Of a stretch of 64,000 nt of DNA, positions 1-13,010 are shown piece by piece (within the stretch, counting starts at the first letter, position 1; the number at the start of each line of letters is the position of its first letter). Origin of the DNA: Elysia chlorotica. Taxonomy: Eukaryota > Mollusca > Gastropoda > Plakobranchidae. Position numbers and translations under genes: made by a program. The stretch is from NCBI GenBank assembly GCA_003991915.1, contig RQTK01000013.1, positions 149,751 to 213,750 of the forward strand. The letters are read 5' to 3'. A model generated the notes under the pieces. That model was not told the origin of the DNA. It saw only the letters and a program-made list of their open reading frames with translations, and did not search any database.

Positions 1-104
<104 letters not shown>

Positions 105-138
105 GCTACATGTTTACTACTACTACTATTACTACTAC

Positions 139-1705
139 AATGTACTTCCTATGTTGTGTGGAAGGAATTTAGAAACTAATCTAAAAAATGTCGATGATAT
201 CGACACATAAATGTCTTTGTTCTATTTTCAAAAATCTTTAATGATTATTCTTATGGATTTTTTTTATATTGCCCTATTTCGGTACAACCACGTTGATTTG
301 GAACCAACATTTGCATACACCAAACAAAAATATATCTAGATGTTGAGGGGGCAAACTTTGCTAAAAAACGCCTTCCTCGTAACCGAGCAAAACCATATAC
401 GTAGAAGAGGGGGGTATCAACCAATATAATTCCACCGGCGCGATACATTACCTCAACATGCACATTCTAAAAGCAAGCCAAAGGTAAAAATGTGGAAGTC
501 ATTAATTTCATGTCGCAGGACGTCTCCATCTGGCGACCAAGAGAGGCTCAGCAACAAGGATTTATTAGCGTTCTTCCCCAGAGCGGCGCCAGCAGCGTGT
601 TCACAACGACCGAGACTGGAGCACCTCTTGAATTGTTATTATTTTCTCCCATCTCACCCTCTTCAGCTAATGGGGGTGCGAGAGAAAAATTATAATGGAA
701 AATAGGAAAAGAAGAAAGTTACAGGCATTATCCGCTTAACGAGGATTACGTAAGAGGAATACTCTGTATTTTGCTAATTTGAAACTTATACCATAGAGTT
801 TCAATGATGAGCAGATTAAAGAAAAGAAAATCGACCGACTGCCGTGCATCTCTGTACTTCAAAACCAGAGGACATGCTTGTCAAACCTTATATAAACAAT
901 TCATAATAGTAATGAAAGAAAAGTAACAGCTCTCATCAATAAGAAAAAGAACAACTCAACCACACACAGTAACATAAAACAAACAACAAGAACAAACGTA
1001 TATAGGCTTTTCAAATAAATGGATGGAAAATACACGATACAATCATGTTTATTGATTTCTGTAAAGCCCGAATAAATTAAATCTTCAGTGTTTCATGTAC
1101 AATCCTTTTTTTCTGTCTTTTTACCTCGTCAAGAGAACCGAGCGGATTTTACCCTTAAAACCTTCTTACTTCTAGGAATTAAAAAACAATTTCACACACT
1201 GAGCAAGAGTTTGGGGATCAGGACTCATTTAAATTGGCTGAAGACACGATATTGAAAATGCCAGTAAAAAAGAGAATGCTTTCCTCTCTTGTTCACATGC
1301 AAAAGTGAAGAAACTATATGCCCGTGGGAACTTTCAGTTCTCTGAAAATATTGTTAAAAACTTGGAACTTAATCTATTGCTTATATCAATAGCGCTGATG
1401 AAGCAAAAATAAAATGTATCCCATTAAACAAGAAGCGTTGTTGTATTTTCAACTGAAATAGCGCAATACAGGGAAGAATTATCAATAAGATTTTATATTA
1501 TATTATGATATTATTAACATACAAAAACCAACCGTGTTTGGAAACTCTTATGGTTATTTTCCTTTTTAAAAATTATTTTCAGCGTTTCCACGAATATCGA
1601 TCGGCGTTCTATTACACGAAATATTGATTTGGCGCTTGGCAATTTTTTTTCAAGTATTATCGCTATGGTTGTAGCCGTTAAATGAAATCCTTAGAGGAAA
1701 GCCCA
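139..1705. other. AT-rich non-coding stretch
   Basis: I see no recognisable gene here. A GC-richer patch at about 490-620 carries short overlapping open frames (71 and 67 codons) that match no family I know. The rest is AT-rich with scattered stops on both strands. Confidence 0.6.
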
Positions 1706-1723
1706 GGGGGGGGGGGGGGGGGG
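1706..1723. repeat. G18 homopolymer
   Basis: A run of 18 G is followed by CAGGGG. It could form a G-quadruplex-like structure, and its length in the assembly is probably unreliable. Confidence 0.95.
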
Positions 1724-1909
1724 CAGGGGTGTTAAAGCCGAGAAATTATCGATTGTCGCCAGACTTATCTGAGCCTGATGTTTCGGAGGGACACTCACGG
1801 CAATAGGTAAAAGAAGCCAGGGAACGATGGATGAGATGGATTAATTGGCTCTCCCATACCATTGGATTCTCAACCAGAAAAAAAAATCCTGCTAACAAAG
1901 CCACGAAGG

Positions 1910-2246
1910 CGACATTTCTTATGGGAAGCTTTCAAGAAAAGTATGATAACTTGTAGATAAATTTCAGTACGAATAAGTTGCAATGTTTAGAAAAATCATA
2001 TTTATAAATTAAATTTTCAGCTGAAATTATAGAAAATGATATGATTTGTTTCAAGGAAAAATTCGAATATTTCTTAGTAGCGCCGTTACAATTTTTCCGA
2101 AATATAAATACTAGGAACAGAAAGATTATATGTTTGAAAACTTTAATGTTCTTAATGTTAAATTAAAGACGTAACAGCGCATATGGAGGCACGGTGTTCT
2201 TAGAACTTAATCTGCGAAATCGAAATATGATATTCCAAGATTCGCT

Positions 2247-2282
<36 letters not shown>

Positions 2283-2847
2283 TATGAACCCGCCAAATTC
2301 TGCAAATTAAATGAAGCGCGTAATAGAACAGGTGAGAGTCGAGTAAACATTGTTGATGTTTATTTGGAATAAAAATAGCAGGCGAACATATGTATAATTA
2401 CGAGCAGGATGCACATTTTGCTCATCACTTGGCCAACGCCTGCGGATTTGTTAAAATCCAATCAGGAAACACCTGTGCGTTTTCAGAAATAGTTAAACAG
2501 GTTTAAAGCGAATCTTGGAATATCATATTTCGATTTCGCAGATTAAGTTCTAAGAACACCGTGCCTCCATATGCGCTGTTACGTCTTTAATTTAACATTA
2601 AGAACATTATTTTAAGTTTTCAAACATATAATCTTTCTGTTCCTAGTATTTATATTTCGGAAAAATTGTAACGGCGCTACTAAGAAATATTCGAATTTTT
2701 CCTTGAAACAAATCATATCATTTTCTATAATTTCAGCTGAAAATTTAATTTATAAATATGATTTTTCTAAACATTGCAGCTTATTCGTACTGAAATTTAT
2801 CTACAAGTTATCATACTTTTCTTGAAAGCTTCCCATAAGAAATGTCG
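1910..2847. repeat. Long near-perfect inverted repeat (foldback)
   Basis: The left arm, 1910-2250 (341 bp), is the reverse complement of the right arm, 2503-2847 (345 bp). By eye the arms differ by a 4-base indel near 2167/2600 and very few substitutions, for example one near 1981/2779. The 252-bp spacer begins with (TAA)n at 2248-2282 and is otherwise unique in the window. No open frame spans it. I see no clear target-site duplication outside the arms: the left flank ends GAAGG and the right flank is (TTA)n. It could be a foldback/MITE-type element with long terminal inverted repeats, an inverted duplication, or an assembly artefact. A transcript across it would form a dsRNA hairpin of about 340 bp. 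Confidence 0.95.
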
Positions 2848-2932
2848 TTATTATTATTATTATTACTATTATTATTATTACTTTTATTATTATTCTTTTT
2901 CTTTTTCTTCTTTCTTTTCTTCTTCTTCTCCT
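2848..2932. repeat. (TTA)n grading into (TTC)n
   Basis: TTA triplets begin at the outer end of the right arm of the inverted repeat. They grade into TTC-rich sequence up to about 2932. Confidence 0.9.
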
Positions 2933-3677
2933 TGTATAACCCATGTCCCGCTTTTTACGATTGAAACACATTTTCTCAGGCACTATGTGGAACTCATTTG
3001 GGATAAGCGTAAAATTACATGGTAAAATTAGCCATACTGCTTTACTTAGAGAAAGCCTGGTGAAGGAGTTTGCAGATTCTAATCTCAATTTTATAAACTG
3101 TATCAAAACTTTTTTTGCTTCTTTATAAACTGTCTACGCTGACACCAAGCCAAACCAGCACCGAAAAAGAACGTAACAAAGCCCAAGAAATGGTTGATAT
3201 GACATCAAATAGTATAAGATAATCGTCGCACGTAAGATTCTAACAAATCTATAGCAAGGCGAAACGCGCCGGCGACATTCTGGTTGAATGTATTTGGACG
3301 CCATTAACCCCCTAAAAATGTCGTAATTACATTAGCGCTTATGGAGATATTGAATTCAGGCTTGAGATTAGATCTACGTTTTCGGATAGTGCGTTACATT
3401 ACCGATAATGGCAGATTTTAGAGAATGCAGCTGCAAAAAGACGGTACGCGAGAAAAGTTTTCACGGGTGTTTATTGCGTCGTTGGCCAAGCGAAGCGTCC
3501 CGGCTTTGCTGCGAGGGTCAAACCGACTCAAGCTCATTCATGAAAAACAACTTCACCGTAATGTATTATGGGTGATACAACAGCACTTTACCCTTTCACA
3601 GTTTTGCATTTCAACGCAGTTTTTTTATGAACAAAAACTTTCAGTTTCTACACACAGACACAGAAACACCCACCCAC

Positions 3678-3679
<2 letters not shown>
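2933..3679. other. Non-coding stretch, nothing recognised
   Basis: Mixed-composition sequence with only short open frames. I see no family motif or RNA gene. Confidence 0.55.

Positions 3680-3717
<38 letters not shown>
3680..3717. repeat. (CA)n microsatellite
   Basis: Near-perfect CA dinucleotide array followed by a short AT-alternating tract. Confidence 0.95.
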
Positions 3718-3720
<3 letters not shown>

Positions 3721-4919
3721 TGTTATATATATACATAAAATAATAAAATTAAACACCCCGTACAATTGTAAATTTCATAATACACAGTATGCACATTTTC
3801 TCCTCAGATCAATACACTGCTTCATCTTGATGCTTCTTTCCTGTCGTCTGCTTTTACGTCCATGCTAGTAATCTGATAAACCTGTAAGCCTTTCTTTCTT
3901 TATCAAAATTGGCCATATCAGTTCAATAGTAAAATAATTTTTAAAATAAATTTTTGCTAAAACCATTAATTGATAAAATTGATGTGGACTGCTGTTTTTT
4001 TCCATTATTTTTAAATGTAAAAAATTGTCTTAATTTTTAATTGAACACCTAATCTTTTATATATTTGTGAACCTGGTAAATAAATACCGACTTCCTTACT
4101 ATTACTATTCAACGTACAAACTTAAAATTTGGATTCATTGGTACGTTGGAATTTTCTGAATGTCTTAGTCTGCTCATTTAATTTTTACGATGACGCATAA
4201 AGCAATAACTAGATTATAGACATTTCATACATTCCAAGCTGATTCGTCTATCAAACTGCCATTTGTAGTTTTTGATCTCAGTTTTTTATCGACTGAGTGA
4301 CGTATAAAGCATTCATTAGATTTAAAAATTTCATGAATTGACAATTGTCAATATTGATGTTATCAAATATGCACAAAGCGTATTACGTACAATATATTTC
4401 TTTAATTGACTATTTAAGGTTAGGATTTTCTTCATCTATTAGACAGTCCTATATACAAGTTAAGCTTATTCAGAGTGTATGAAATAATTTAAAAACACTT
4501 TCTTTCATTGTTCAGCTATGTCGATAGTTAGGTCTAAGTGCGTTTAAAATCGGGAACAAATCTAATCCGTACACTGTCCCAAAATCCAAGCGAAGCCTGG
4601 CATCCCAGATAGTTAATAATAATTGTGAGAAAGATTTAATATGGCGTGCTAGTTTCGTTTACAAAACTGAAGACTATCCGTAGTTTAAACTTTTATAAAG
4701 AGATATCAAAATGACTAATTAATTTTACCCTCCTACACAACTGTTTTAAAATAAGTATTTTTTTTTACATAATCTACAGAATTAATTGTGAATATCGTTA
4801 AAGAAAATATTTGCGATATATAATATACATTGCACAGTAAACGGCAAATGGAATTACACGAGTGTAACAGCTGTGATTCCATAGCCACGTAATTTGCACG
4901 AAGCAACATTTTATGCGCT
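3718..4919. other. AT-rich non-coding stretch
   Basis: Strongly AT-rich with frequent stops in all frames. Nothing recognised. Confidence 0.6.
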
Positions 4920-5580
4920 GTTTTCCCACAAAACTATGATACAGTGTACCGGTCGGTAATTCGTCAGTTTACCGGTCGGAAATCCAAACTTACGAAATTC
5001 CGCCTGATCGCAAAGGCGACTTTTCCGTATTCGACATGTGTACCTTTGAAGAGACAACGCGGACGTGTGAACATCTTACGGACTATTAGCTCCCCCTGAG
5101 TGCTGTTTTCTCACCTGACAAACCGAACATGGCAACCAATCGTCGGCTCGCACCTCAGCCTATCGCCTGCTCCTCACCGGGTTGATGTCTGAAGACAGAC
5201 GCAGAGACCACACGGGCACACGCCAAACGGCATGACGGGCCATGGCTTCAGCTTCTCCGACACACGTTTCTACTACGTTGTGCTTTCAACCATCTTTTCA
5301 AACCCCTCAACCAAGAACCATACGATATGCACTCGCAAAGTATTGAAACAATCTCTCGGCCGTCATGTTATGAGTATAAATTTTCCAACAACACAAGGCT
5401 CCCGGGAAGATTGCATCTACACCGACACAGTACACCACAATGTTGTCATTTCGCACCGCGGGAAGTCAGCGGAGATACGGATCGGGTGTGAAACAACTCT
5501 TGAGTCTGGGTGTATTGTGTGTCTGACACTCACAAAAAATCCCAACAAAAACAACAAAACACGTCGGCGATAGAGCATTC
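4920..5580. other. GC-richer island with duplicated ACCGGTCGG
   Basis: This block is clearly richer in GC and CpG than its flanks. ACCGGTCGG occurs twice, at 4948-4956 and 4971-4979, 23 bp apart, close to two helical turns. A 113-codon plus-strand frame (5232-5573) has no recognisable domain and no good exon boundaries. The block could be a regulatory island or hold a missed exon; the sequence alone does not decide. Confidence 0.4.
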
Positions 5581-8253
5581 CTAGGAGATAACTTCTGACA
5601 TGAAAAAGAGATCGCCGATCACGATCTTATAAAATATCATTTACTATTTTCAACAGTTGTCAAGGGAATCATTCACAGGGGATAGGTGCACATTTTCTGT
5701 AGGAAAATGTTATTACAGAGGTGAACGTGTCGAGGAATAAGGTATGGTGGACTAACTTTATTAAAATTCTATGGAACATTTGTTAAAGCATCAACAGCAT
5801 ACATTAAAAATATTTACTCCATGACAAATACGATTGATTAAATACTGTATTTATGATCCTTTAAGAATCATTATAATTATTCAGAAAAGTTCTTTTCGTG
5901 TGTTAGATTTTAAACCATATAGTAAAAGATAGAAACCAAGTTAAAATAACATAGGGAAACTAGGTACCGCTCGAGTTCTCTCCACACTAACTCCCACGCT
6001 CGCATTTTAATTCATGAAACAAATTATTTCAATAACAATCAAGTCTCGTCATAAACCTTAGCCTGTGTTCTTGGTGGTGAAAATAAATTTAATAACAATG
6101 CCGTTGCGGTGACGACTATATTTTATAACGCGAGCAGCTTTCCCTGTTGGTTAAAAATAAATTGATTTATGTTAAAAAAGGAAACAAAAATGAAGAATTC
6201 TCAGAAGGTTTCTTTTATAGAGAAGTTGCGTTATTTTTGCCCTCTCTTTGCATGACAAGAATCGGTATTTTAAGCACCCCTGGAGCTTTCACTAAGGCTG
6301 GAAACCCTGGCGGTAACGTCAAGACAAGTGCGGCAAGAGATCTAGAGCACAGTACTTAACATTTCTGTTGTTACAGTAACGCAAATTTAGCATGGAAAAG
6401 CTTGGGAAACTTAGACGATGAGTGTAGGAATACACAAGATTTACGCAAAGATGCTGCGCCATGCAGGGGGGAACAATTTAGAGCAAAAACTGCAGGTACA
6501 GTTTTTATTGTTTGAAGGATGTATACACTTGGTAGTAGCCAACGATGTTCCTTTCACGCATCCAAGAATGTGCTAAGACTTTAAAGTGCCCAACATACTG
6601 ATGGTTCATCTAGTTTTAAGATATATTGAGGTACCGTGATATATGTGACAACATATATGCATCAAAATAAGCAAAATAAAATGGAAGACGCACATGTCTT
6701 GGGACGATAGATATCTGCAATGATTTAAATAAATATCAACTGTACAGTAGCGTATAACATTATCGTATCTACCTAGTAATCTGAAATGCTATCCACACAT
6801 CTACCTACCCACCTACACGTTCATATATAATTGTATTTTCTATTTTCATAGTTAGTTACCTGTATCTATGCTAATCGCGCATTCTAAAAAATCTATACCA
6901 TCCTACATGCACTTAATGTCATCTATCTATTTATGTGTCCATGCACCTGTTTTAACAGATATCAGACTATATGTTATCTTTCTAAATTCTGATTTGAGTT
7001 GCATTATCTGTTTATATACTGCCACAAAAGCATCTAAGATTTGCCTTATAAGTCAGTGCTTTTCTTTCTGCAACCTGTTTTATGGCTGGTGACCACGGCA
7101 CAACGCTCTTCAACTAACCTCCTCCAGCAAGCGTGGTAAACCCCACCACAAAATAAACCTCTAAAATAGCTTAAATAATGAAAATAACATAAAGAGAAAA
7201 GTAAAAGTAAACAAAGTCACGAAAAAAAAAACACGAAAAAAACTCACGCATATAGAAAAAAGACGAGAACAGCTTAGATTAAAGAAAGAGAAAATTATAA
7301 ACACGTGAGACCAATAAAAAAGTGCAATAATACGCGGATCATAATTTTCTATAATATTATTATTCTGTATCCCTTTCAAGAACCAGGAGGATCTACGAAA
7401 TCTTGAAAGTGATATGACAAGATGCCATCTATTGCAGAGCTATGCGGAAAATAATACGTTCCAAACAATAGAAAATACAGGTCCATCGAGATTTTTTCGT
7501 TGAAAAATAAAACATTATGTTAAAAACCAACAGCAACATATCACACTTTTATGCACTTAGTAAACCATAGGGAAATATCTGGGAACTTCTAAAAACTTTA
7601 CTTAACCCCAACATAATATACCCAATACACTAAACGAGGAAGCTCATTCGAAACGCCGGTTTTCGAATTCTTCACATTGCCAAACGAGCCACGCAAAACA
7701 TTCACACATACATTATATTTAAAGAAAATATACATGCAAAGATGCAAGTGCCAGCTGTCAGCTCTTGTGCTGTCTAGTGCTCTCTTGAGCTCTAAAATTC
7801 CCTCCCCTGTCTCAAGGGCGAGCTCATTCACGTTGACGATATCGGATGCTTGTACCCCATGCTGTGATTTGAAGAATAGAATTCATTTCTTCCAGATAAT
7901 AATGGTGTTGCGTGAAAACACTAAAAAAAAATACCAAATCAAAACCACCAGATGCGAGGGAGATAATTTTTTTTAAGCACAAAAGTTTTTTTTTTTTAAT
8001 TCTATTTTCTGGCTCTCATAGTATTAAAAAAAACAACGTTATATAAAGATACACTAAGACGTATATCTTTTTGTCAAGAGACAATGGATAAGCCACAATG
8101 TAACGAAAAAAATAGTTGCTAGTTATATCAATACGTTACTGTTAGCAGTTGATAGAGACATATTATAAACCCTTTAGTTAGTTCGATGAATAGGTTAATA
8201 GAGAGTTAGAGAGTTAATGAGGACACATCTATGTCGATTAAAGCAAAACCAAT

Positions 8254-8254
<1 letters not shown>
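5581..8254. other. AT-rich non-coding stretch
   Basis: No gene, RNA or transposon recognised. Only short unsupported frames occur, for example at 6147-6359 and 7677-7976. Confidence 0.55.

Positions 8255-8348
<94 letters not shown>
8255..8348. repeat. Compound (GATA)n-(GA)n-(CA)n array
   Basis: GATA tetranucleotides (8255-8300) pass directly into GA dinucleotides (8300-8339) and a short CA tail. The GATA-then-GA order recurs elsewhere in the window. Confidence 0.97.
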
Positions 8349-8349
<1 letters not shown>

Positions 8350-8929
8350 AGGGTAGCTAGATATGTATCCTTTCATGATAATATAACCCTTATGCATTAT
8401 TTTCATATTCCCCTTTGTTCTTCTTCCTTTTCCCCCTCTATCTTCTATTTCGTTTTATTCTTATCCTTTTTTGGTCAATAAATCTGCTTTTCTCATGACT
8501 GTATGTTATTTCTTTCTATCTGAGGTAGCTTTAAATTTGTGACCCTCTAAACACGTTATTTTTTAATTTAGTAGCTTGGACTGTTCAGACCACCTGAGGC
8601 TTGATGCAGTTCTATTTCACGCAAAAAGGGACTCTGGACTTCAGCTTTTTTTTTCTCAGACATCATACAACCAGGGGAGGGGGACTCCAACTCTACAACG
8701 CTGACATGATAAAGCGAGTTTGAAATTTTAATGTAAAACACAGGTATAGTTTTAGTGGAACGGGGTGAGCTATCAATCATTTTCACCTGAGGGTAACGCT
8801 AGGACACCCCCGAATCCATCCTCTTCACTCACTTGCACAACACTTGGGAATCTCCTTCGTTTTTTGTTTTAGTTACCTGACTCTATCCATAGAGCTTTTT
8901 TTTTTACAGTCTAGAGGTAAAGTAAACAA
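8349..8929. other. Non-coding stretch, nothing recognised
   Basis: Mixed-composition sequence before the LINE relic. No supported gene. Confidence 0.5.
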
Positions 8930-9780
8930 AACGGATTTACTGAGGACCCTTGCAGGCGCGTCAAAGCTATTTTAGACACAAATCGGCTTTTTGATAAAGT
9001 TCTACTGATAAGGATTTATCATCAATGTTTTTACCAATTGGGTAATGTGTTTAAAGTTGTATCACCGGGAATTTCACAAACTTAAGAAAAACAAAAGTTG
9101 TTTACATTAGACATTCTTGTATCGACCCAAGGGTCGGACAATTGGTGCAATGTGCTACTTTTTAAAGAACTTTCTAATACTGGGGCCTCCACAAGGAGCA
9201 GTCTTATCCGCCTTTCTAATACTAATGCACCACAAGCAACAGCTTTTTCCTCCTTTTTTTCTATATACACATCAGACTGCAGATCTGAACATGAAAATTG
9301 TGTAATTGAGGAACACGCAGATGATACGGTACTAACATGAATGATAATAATGATCAAGATGTGAACTATAAAGAAGAAAATAAAAACAATAGAAATAAAT
9401 GTGACAAAAACCATCTGATCTTTAATATTAGTAAAGCTAAGGAAGTGTTCATTGATTTTCGTAAACAAGATAAAAATCCGAGAACATAATAATAATCAAA
9501 GGAAAAGAAGTTAAAAGTGTAAATACATTTACTTTTTTTGGAGTTATTAGAAAATAAACTCACATGGAAATATAACACAAGTGTAATTGTTAATAAAGTA
9601 AAACCAAGGATTGTACTGCTTAAGGAAACTAACATTTTTCAACATTAATCTACATTTCCTGCAAATATTTCTATTCTTCAATGGTCAGCAACTTTTGCTA
9701 TTGTTTTTTGAGGGAAGTAACATCCAAACACAAGACAAGAACATACTGAACATAATTGCAAGAAAGGCTTTTGGCTAATA
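8930..9780 (+). mobile_element. Decayed Rex1/CR1-like LINE reverse-transcriptase fragment
   Basis: Across shifting plus-strand frames this segment preserves the order of a non-LTR reverse transcriptase. At 9178-9210 one frame reads GPPQGAVLSAF, the PQG motif B. At about 9310-9340 another reads EEHADDTVLT, a changed form of the YADD catalytic motif. Next comes NHLIFNISKAKEVFIDFRK (about 9410-9465), the conserved stretch after the palm. About 9515-9600 resembles the 'YLGV...NKLTW' thumb region, and 9725-9780 (NIQTQDKNILNIIARKAFG) resembles the C-terminal end. The finger region upstream is only weakly visible. Endonuclease and 5' parts are absent, so this is a 5'-truncated copy with several frameshifts. 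It cannot encode active enzyme. The Rex1/CR1 clade call rests on motif style only. Confidence 0.85.
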
Positions 9781-10139
9781 TGTATGTATTATTTTTGCTT
9801 GCAATTATTATCTGATGGGTAACACGCTATAAGGTTATTGAAATATTTCTTCTCTGATCTTTCTGTTTAATTGCTCCATGGTTTAGCTTTCTTGGTCATC
9901 AGTTCAATATTAACCATAATAATAATTAATTGAATAATTATTACAAAACTTCATTTAAAGATTTGCAATACTTTTGAACGTAGACGCATAGTTATATTCG
10001 TTACTTAGCACGTGTTCTCATGTATCATCTTTGTGTCTTCAACCTTAAAAACCTGGGTCGATTTCTGATCACCTTCAAGTGAAGAAAATGAAATGCAAAA
10101 GCAAAATAAAACTACAGTGAGTAGCTTGAGTGTTGGCGC
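9781..10139. other. AT-rich non-coding stretch
   Basis: Sequence between the LINE relic and the next GA array. Nothing recognised. Confidence 0.5.
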
Positions 10140-10345
<206 letters not shown>

Positions 10346-10492
10346 TACAGACATACACATGCAAACAATAACAGCCAGTATTGTGCGACTATACTGAGAG
10401 GAGTAATGAACAGAGAGATAGATAGAGGGAGAAAGATAAGATGAACACAGGACGAGAGCGAGAGAGATACAGCCTCTTAGAGAGAGCGAGCG

Positions 10493-11386
<894 letters not shown>

Positions 11387-11473
11387 TGTCGCCGTATAGG
11401 ATCCCCCAGGGGAACCTAGGAGACGTTAAACCCGGATGGAGGGAGAGAATTCTCTCCCTCCCTCTATAGAGAA
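11387..11473 (+). mobile_element. Short hairpin-bearing repeat, copy A
   Basis: This 87-bp block is closely matched by 59705-59792. Shared features, in order: TGTCGCCGTATAGGAT; a small C-run/G-run hairpin; GGAGACGTTAAACCCGG; a perfect palindrome centred on GGGAGAGAATTCTCTCCC; and CTATAGAGAA. The two copies differ mainly inside the small hairpin and by a few bases before the palindrome. It has no coding capacity. No target-site duplication is evident at this copy. It may be a tiny non-autonomous element or the 3' end of a SINE. Confidence 0.8.
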
Positions 11474-11754
11474 CCTTTAAAGTAAATTGTTGCATAATGC
11501 TATACCAAAATTGTTCAAAGGACTGCCATAAAAATAGCCATTGAAATTGTAGATGGTACATAATGTTAACAAGGGCGCACCTGCCCTGATTCAATAATCT
11601 TTATTTATCAAACTGAGTCCTGTCAATATGGCTGTAAAGGAGAAACGCTGGTATGGTAATAATTATAGAATATATCAAACTAAAGATGTTCGTGTTATTT
11701 TACTTGAACACCTTTCTGATTATTATAACTAGTTATATGAGTGTCATGAATTTC
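11474..11754. other. Non-coding stretch
   Basis: AT-rich sequence with nothing recognised. Confidence 0.5.
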
Positions 11755-12540
11755 CCAAAGAGTCTCAACCAGACGCGGTAGTATACCGACAAAACAACAA
11801 CAGAGATTAGACTCTACCACAGACTCTACCTGGTCACACAACCAGGTTGGGTCATGGCTCGGACCCCCCTTATACTGTCAAACTACGCTATTACACGCCG
11901 CATAAAGGCGCAGCAAGATGCACCAGGTTTATACAGCGTGAGTAGACAATTCTCTATGTCAGGACTCACATTTCTGTCTGCGCTTGCCGCCGAAACGGCT
12001 GGAATGTTACCATCTCTGACCTTTTCACTAAAACGCCAGCCTTTTTCCTTTACAATAAACAGGCTGGGCACTGTTGCTACATGCTGTAGTAGAAGCCGGT
12101 AGTAGCGCCGCCGCTCGTCACCCCTGTGGATGTTTATTTCTCCGCGCCAGGGAAACTAGTGAAAGAAGCCAAAAGCTAGCAGAAAAACTGTTTCACACAC
12201 AGGGGCTATTTCCAAACTTTTTACCCGAACAACAAAGCCTTTGTGGGGAAGATCGACCCTGCCGAGGCGTGTACCCGCCAACTCATTTTGTCTATGTTGG
12301 CATTCACAGGCCAGTTTACCTGTTCATCGAGGGAAGGAAGCTTTAAAGGTCACTCCTTTTCTGGACGTCTCGACCAATGTTCTGGTAATAATCACTCTGT
12401 TCATTCAAGCCTCACAGCGGATTAATTTCTGTAAAGGTCAACATAGCTCATCGATAGAGCGGTCAAACCGACGCTATTTGTATGCGGCCGATGAGAAAAA
12501 TGAGACATATCACGGTTAGCCTTCAAAACACATTTACCCA
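11755..12540. other. GC-richer island with an 82-codon frame
   Basis: This block is richer in GC and CpG than its flanks. It holds a plus-strand frame at 11854-12102 (82 codons) whose ATG has G at -3 and G at +4, a good initiation context. The predicted peptide has a balanced composition but no motif I recognise, and an antisense frame overlaps it. CATAAAGGCG at 11901-11910 recurs in the next island. It could be a conserved enhancer, a small gene or chance; I lean to regulatory. Confidence 0.35.
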
Positions 12541-12884
12541 TCCTTTAGTTGGAGGCGACTGTAGCAAACGTCATGAATTTATTAAAACCGTCCTCACGTT
12601 TACTTCTTCACATTTTTAATTAAGAACAATGTAATATTCTAAAGTTTAAAGTCTAAATCAACGTGAAATATCGCCCATGATTTTGAAAATATCTCCTGTA
12701 CATGTTCTCAAACAGGTTGCAACACGAGAAATAGTAGTTTATAGATGGTAAGATAGTGTAAAAATCATAATGTGATAATTCTTCTCAAACACAGCGATCC
12801 CTAGGATGAAAACACAGGATAATTACATTTTGATATCGATTATTATTCTAATCTCTGTGCCATTTTATCACTCTTTCTATATCA
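12541..12884. other. AT-rich non-coding stretch
   Basis: Nothing recognised between two GC-richer islands. Confidence 0.5.
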
Positions 12885-13010
12885 CAGACGATATCTCTCC
12901 ATCGCTCTCTCTCCCTTTATCTCTCTGTCTATCTCTGTCTTTATCTGTCTCTGCCTGTCTGTCTTTATCACACACTCTTCGCTCTCCCTCTCTCTGTCCC
13001 CCTCTCCCCC
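12885..13010. repeat. Imperfect CT/TCTG-rich tract
   Basis: Degenerate CT-rich sequence with CTGT interruptions, a decayed microsatellite. Confidence 0.85.

Noticed and set aside
5232-5573. 113-codon plus-strand frame
   Set aside because: No domain, signal or splice context recognised. GC-rich islands favour open frames.
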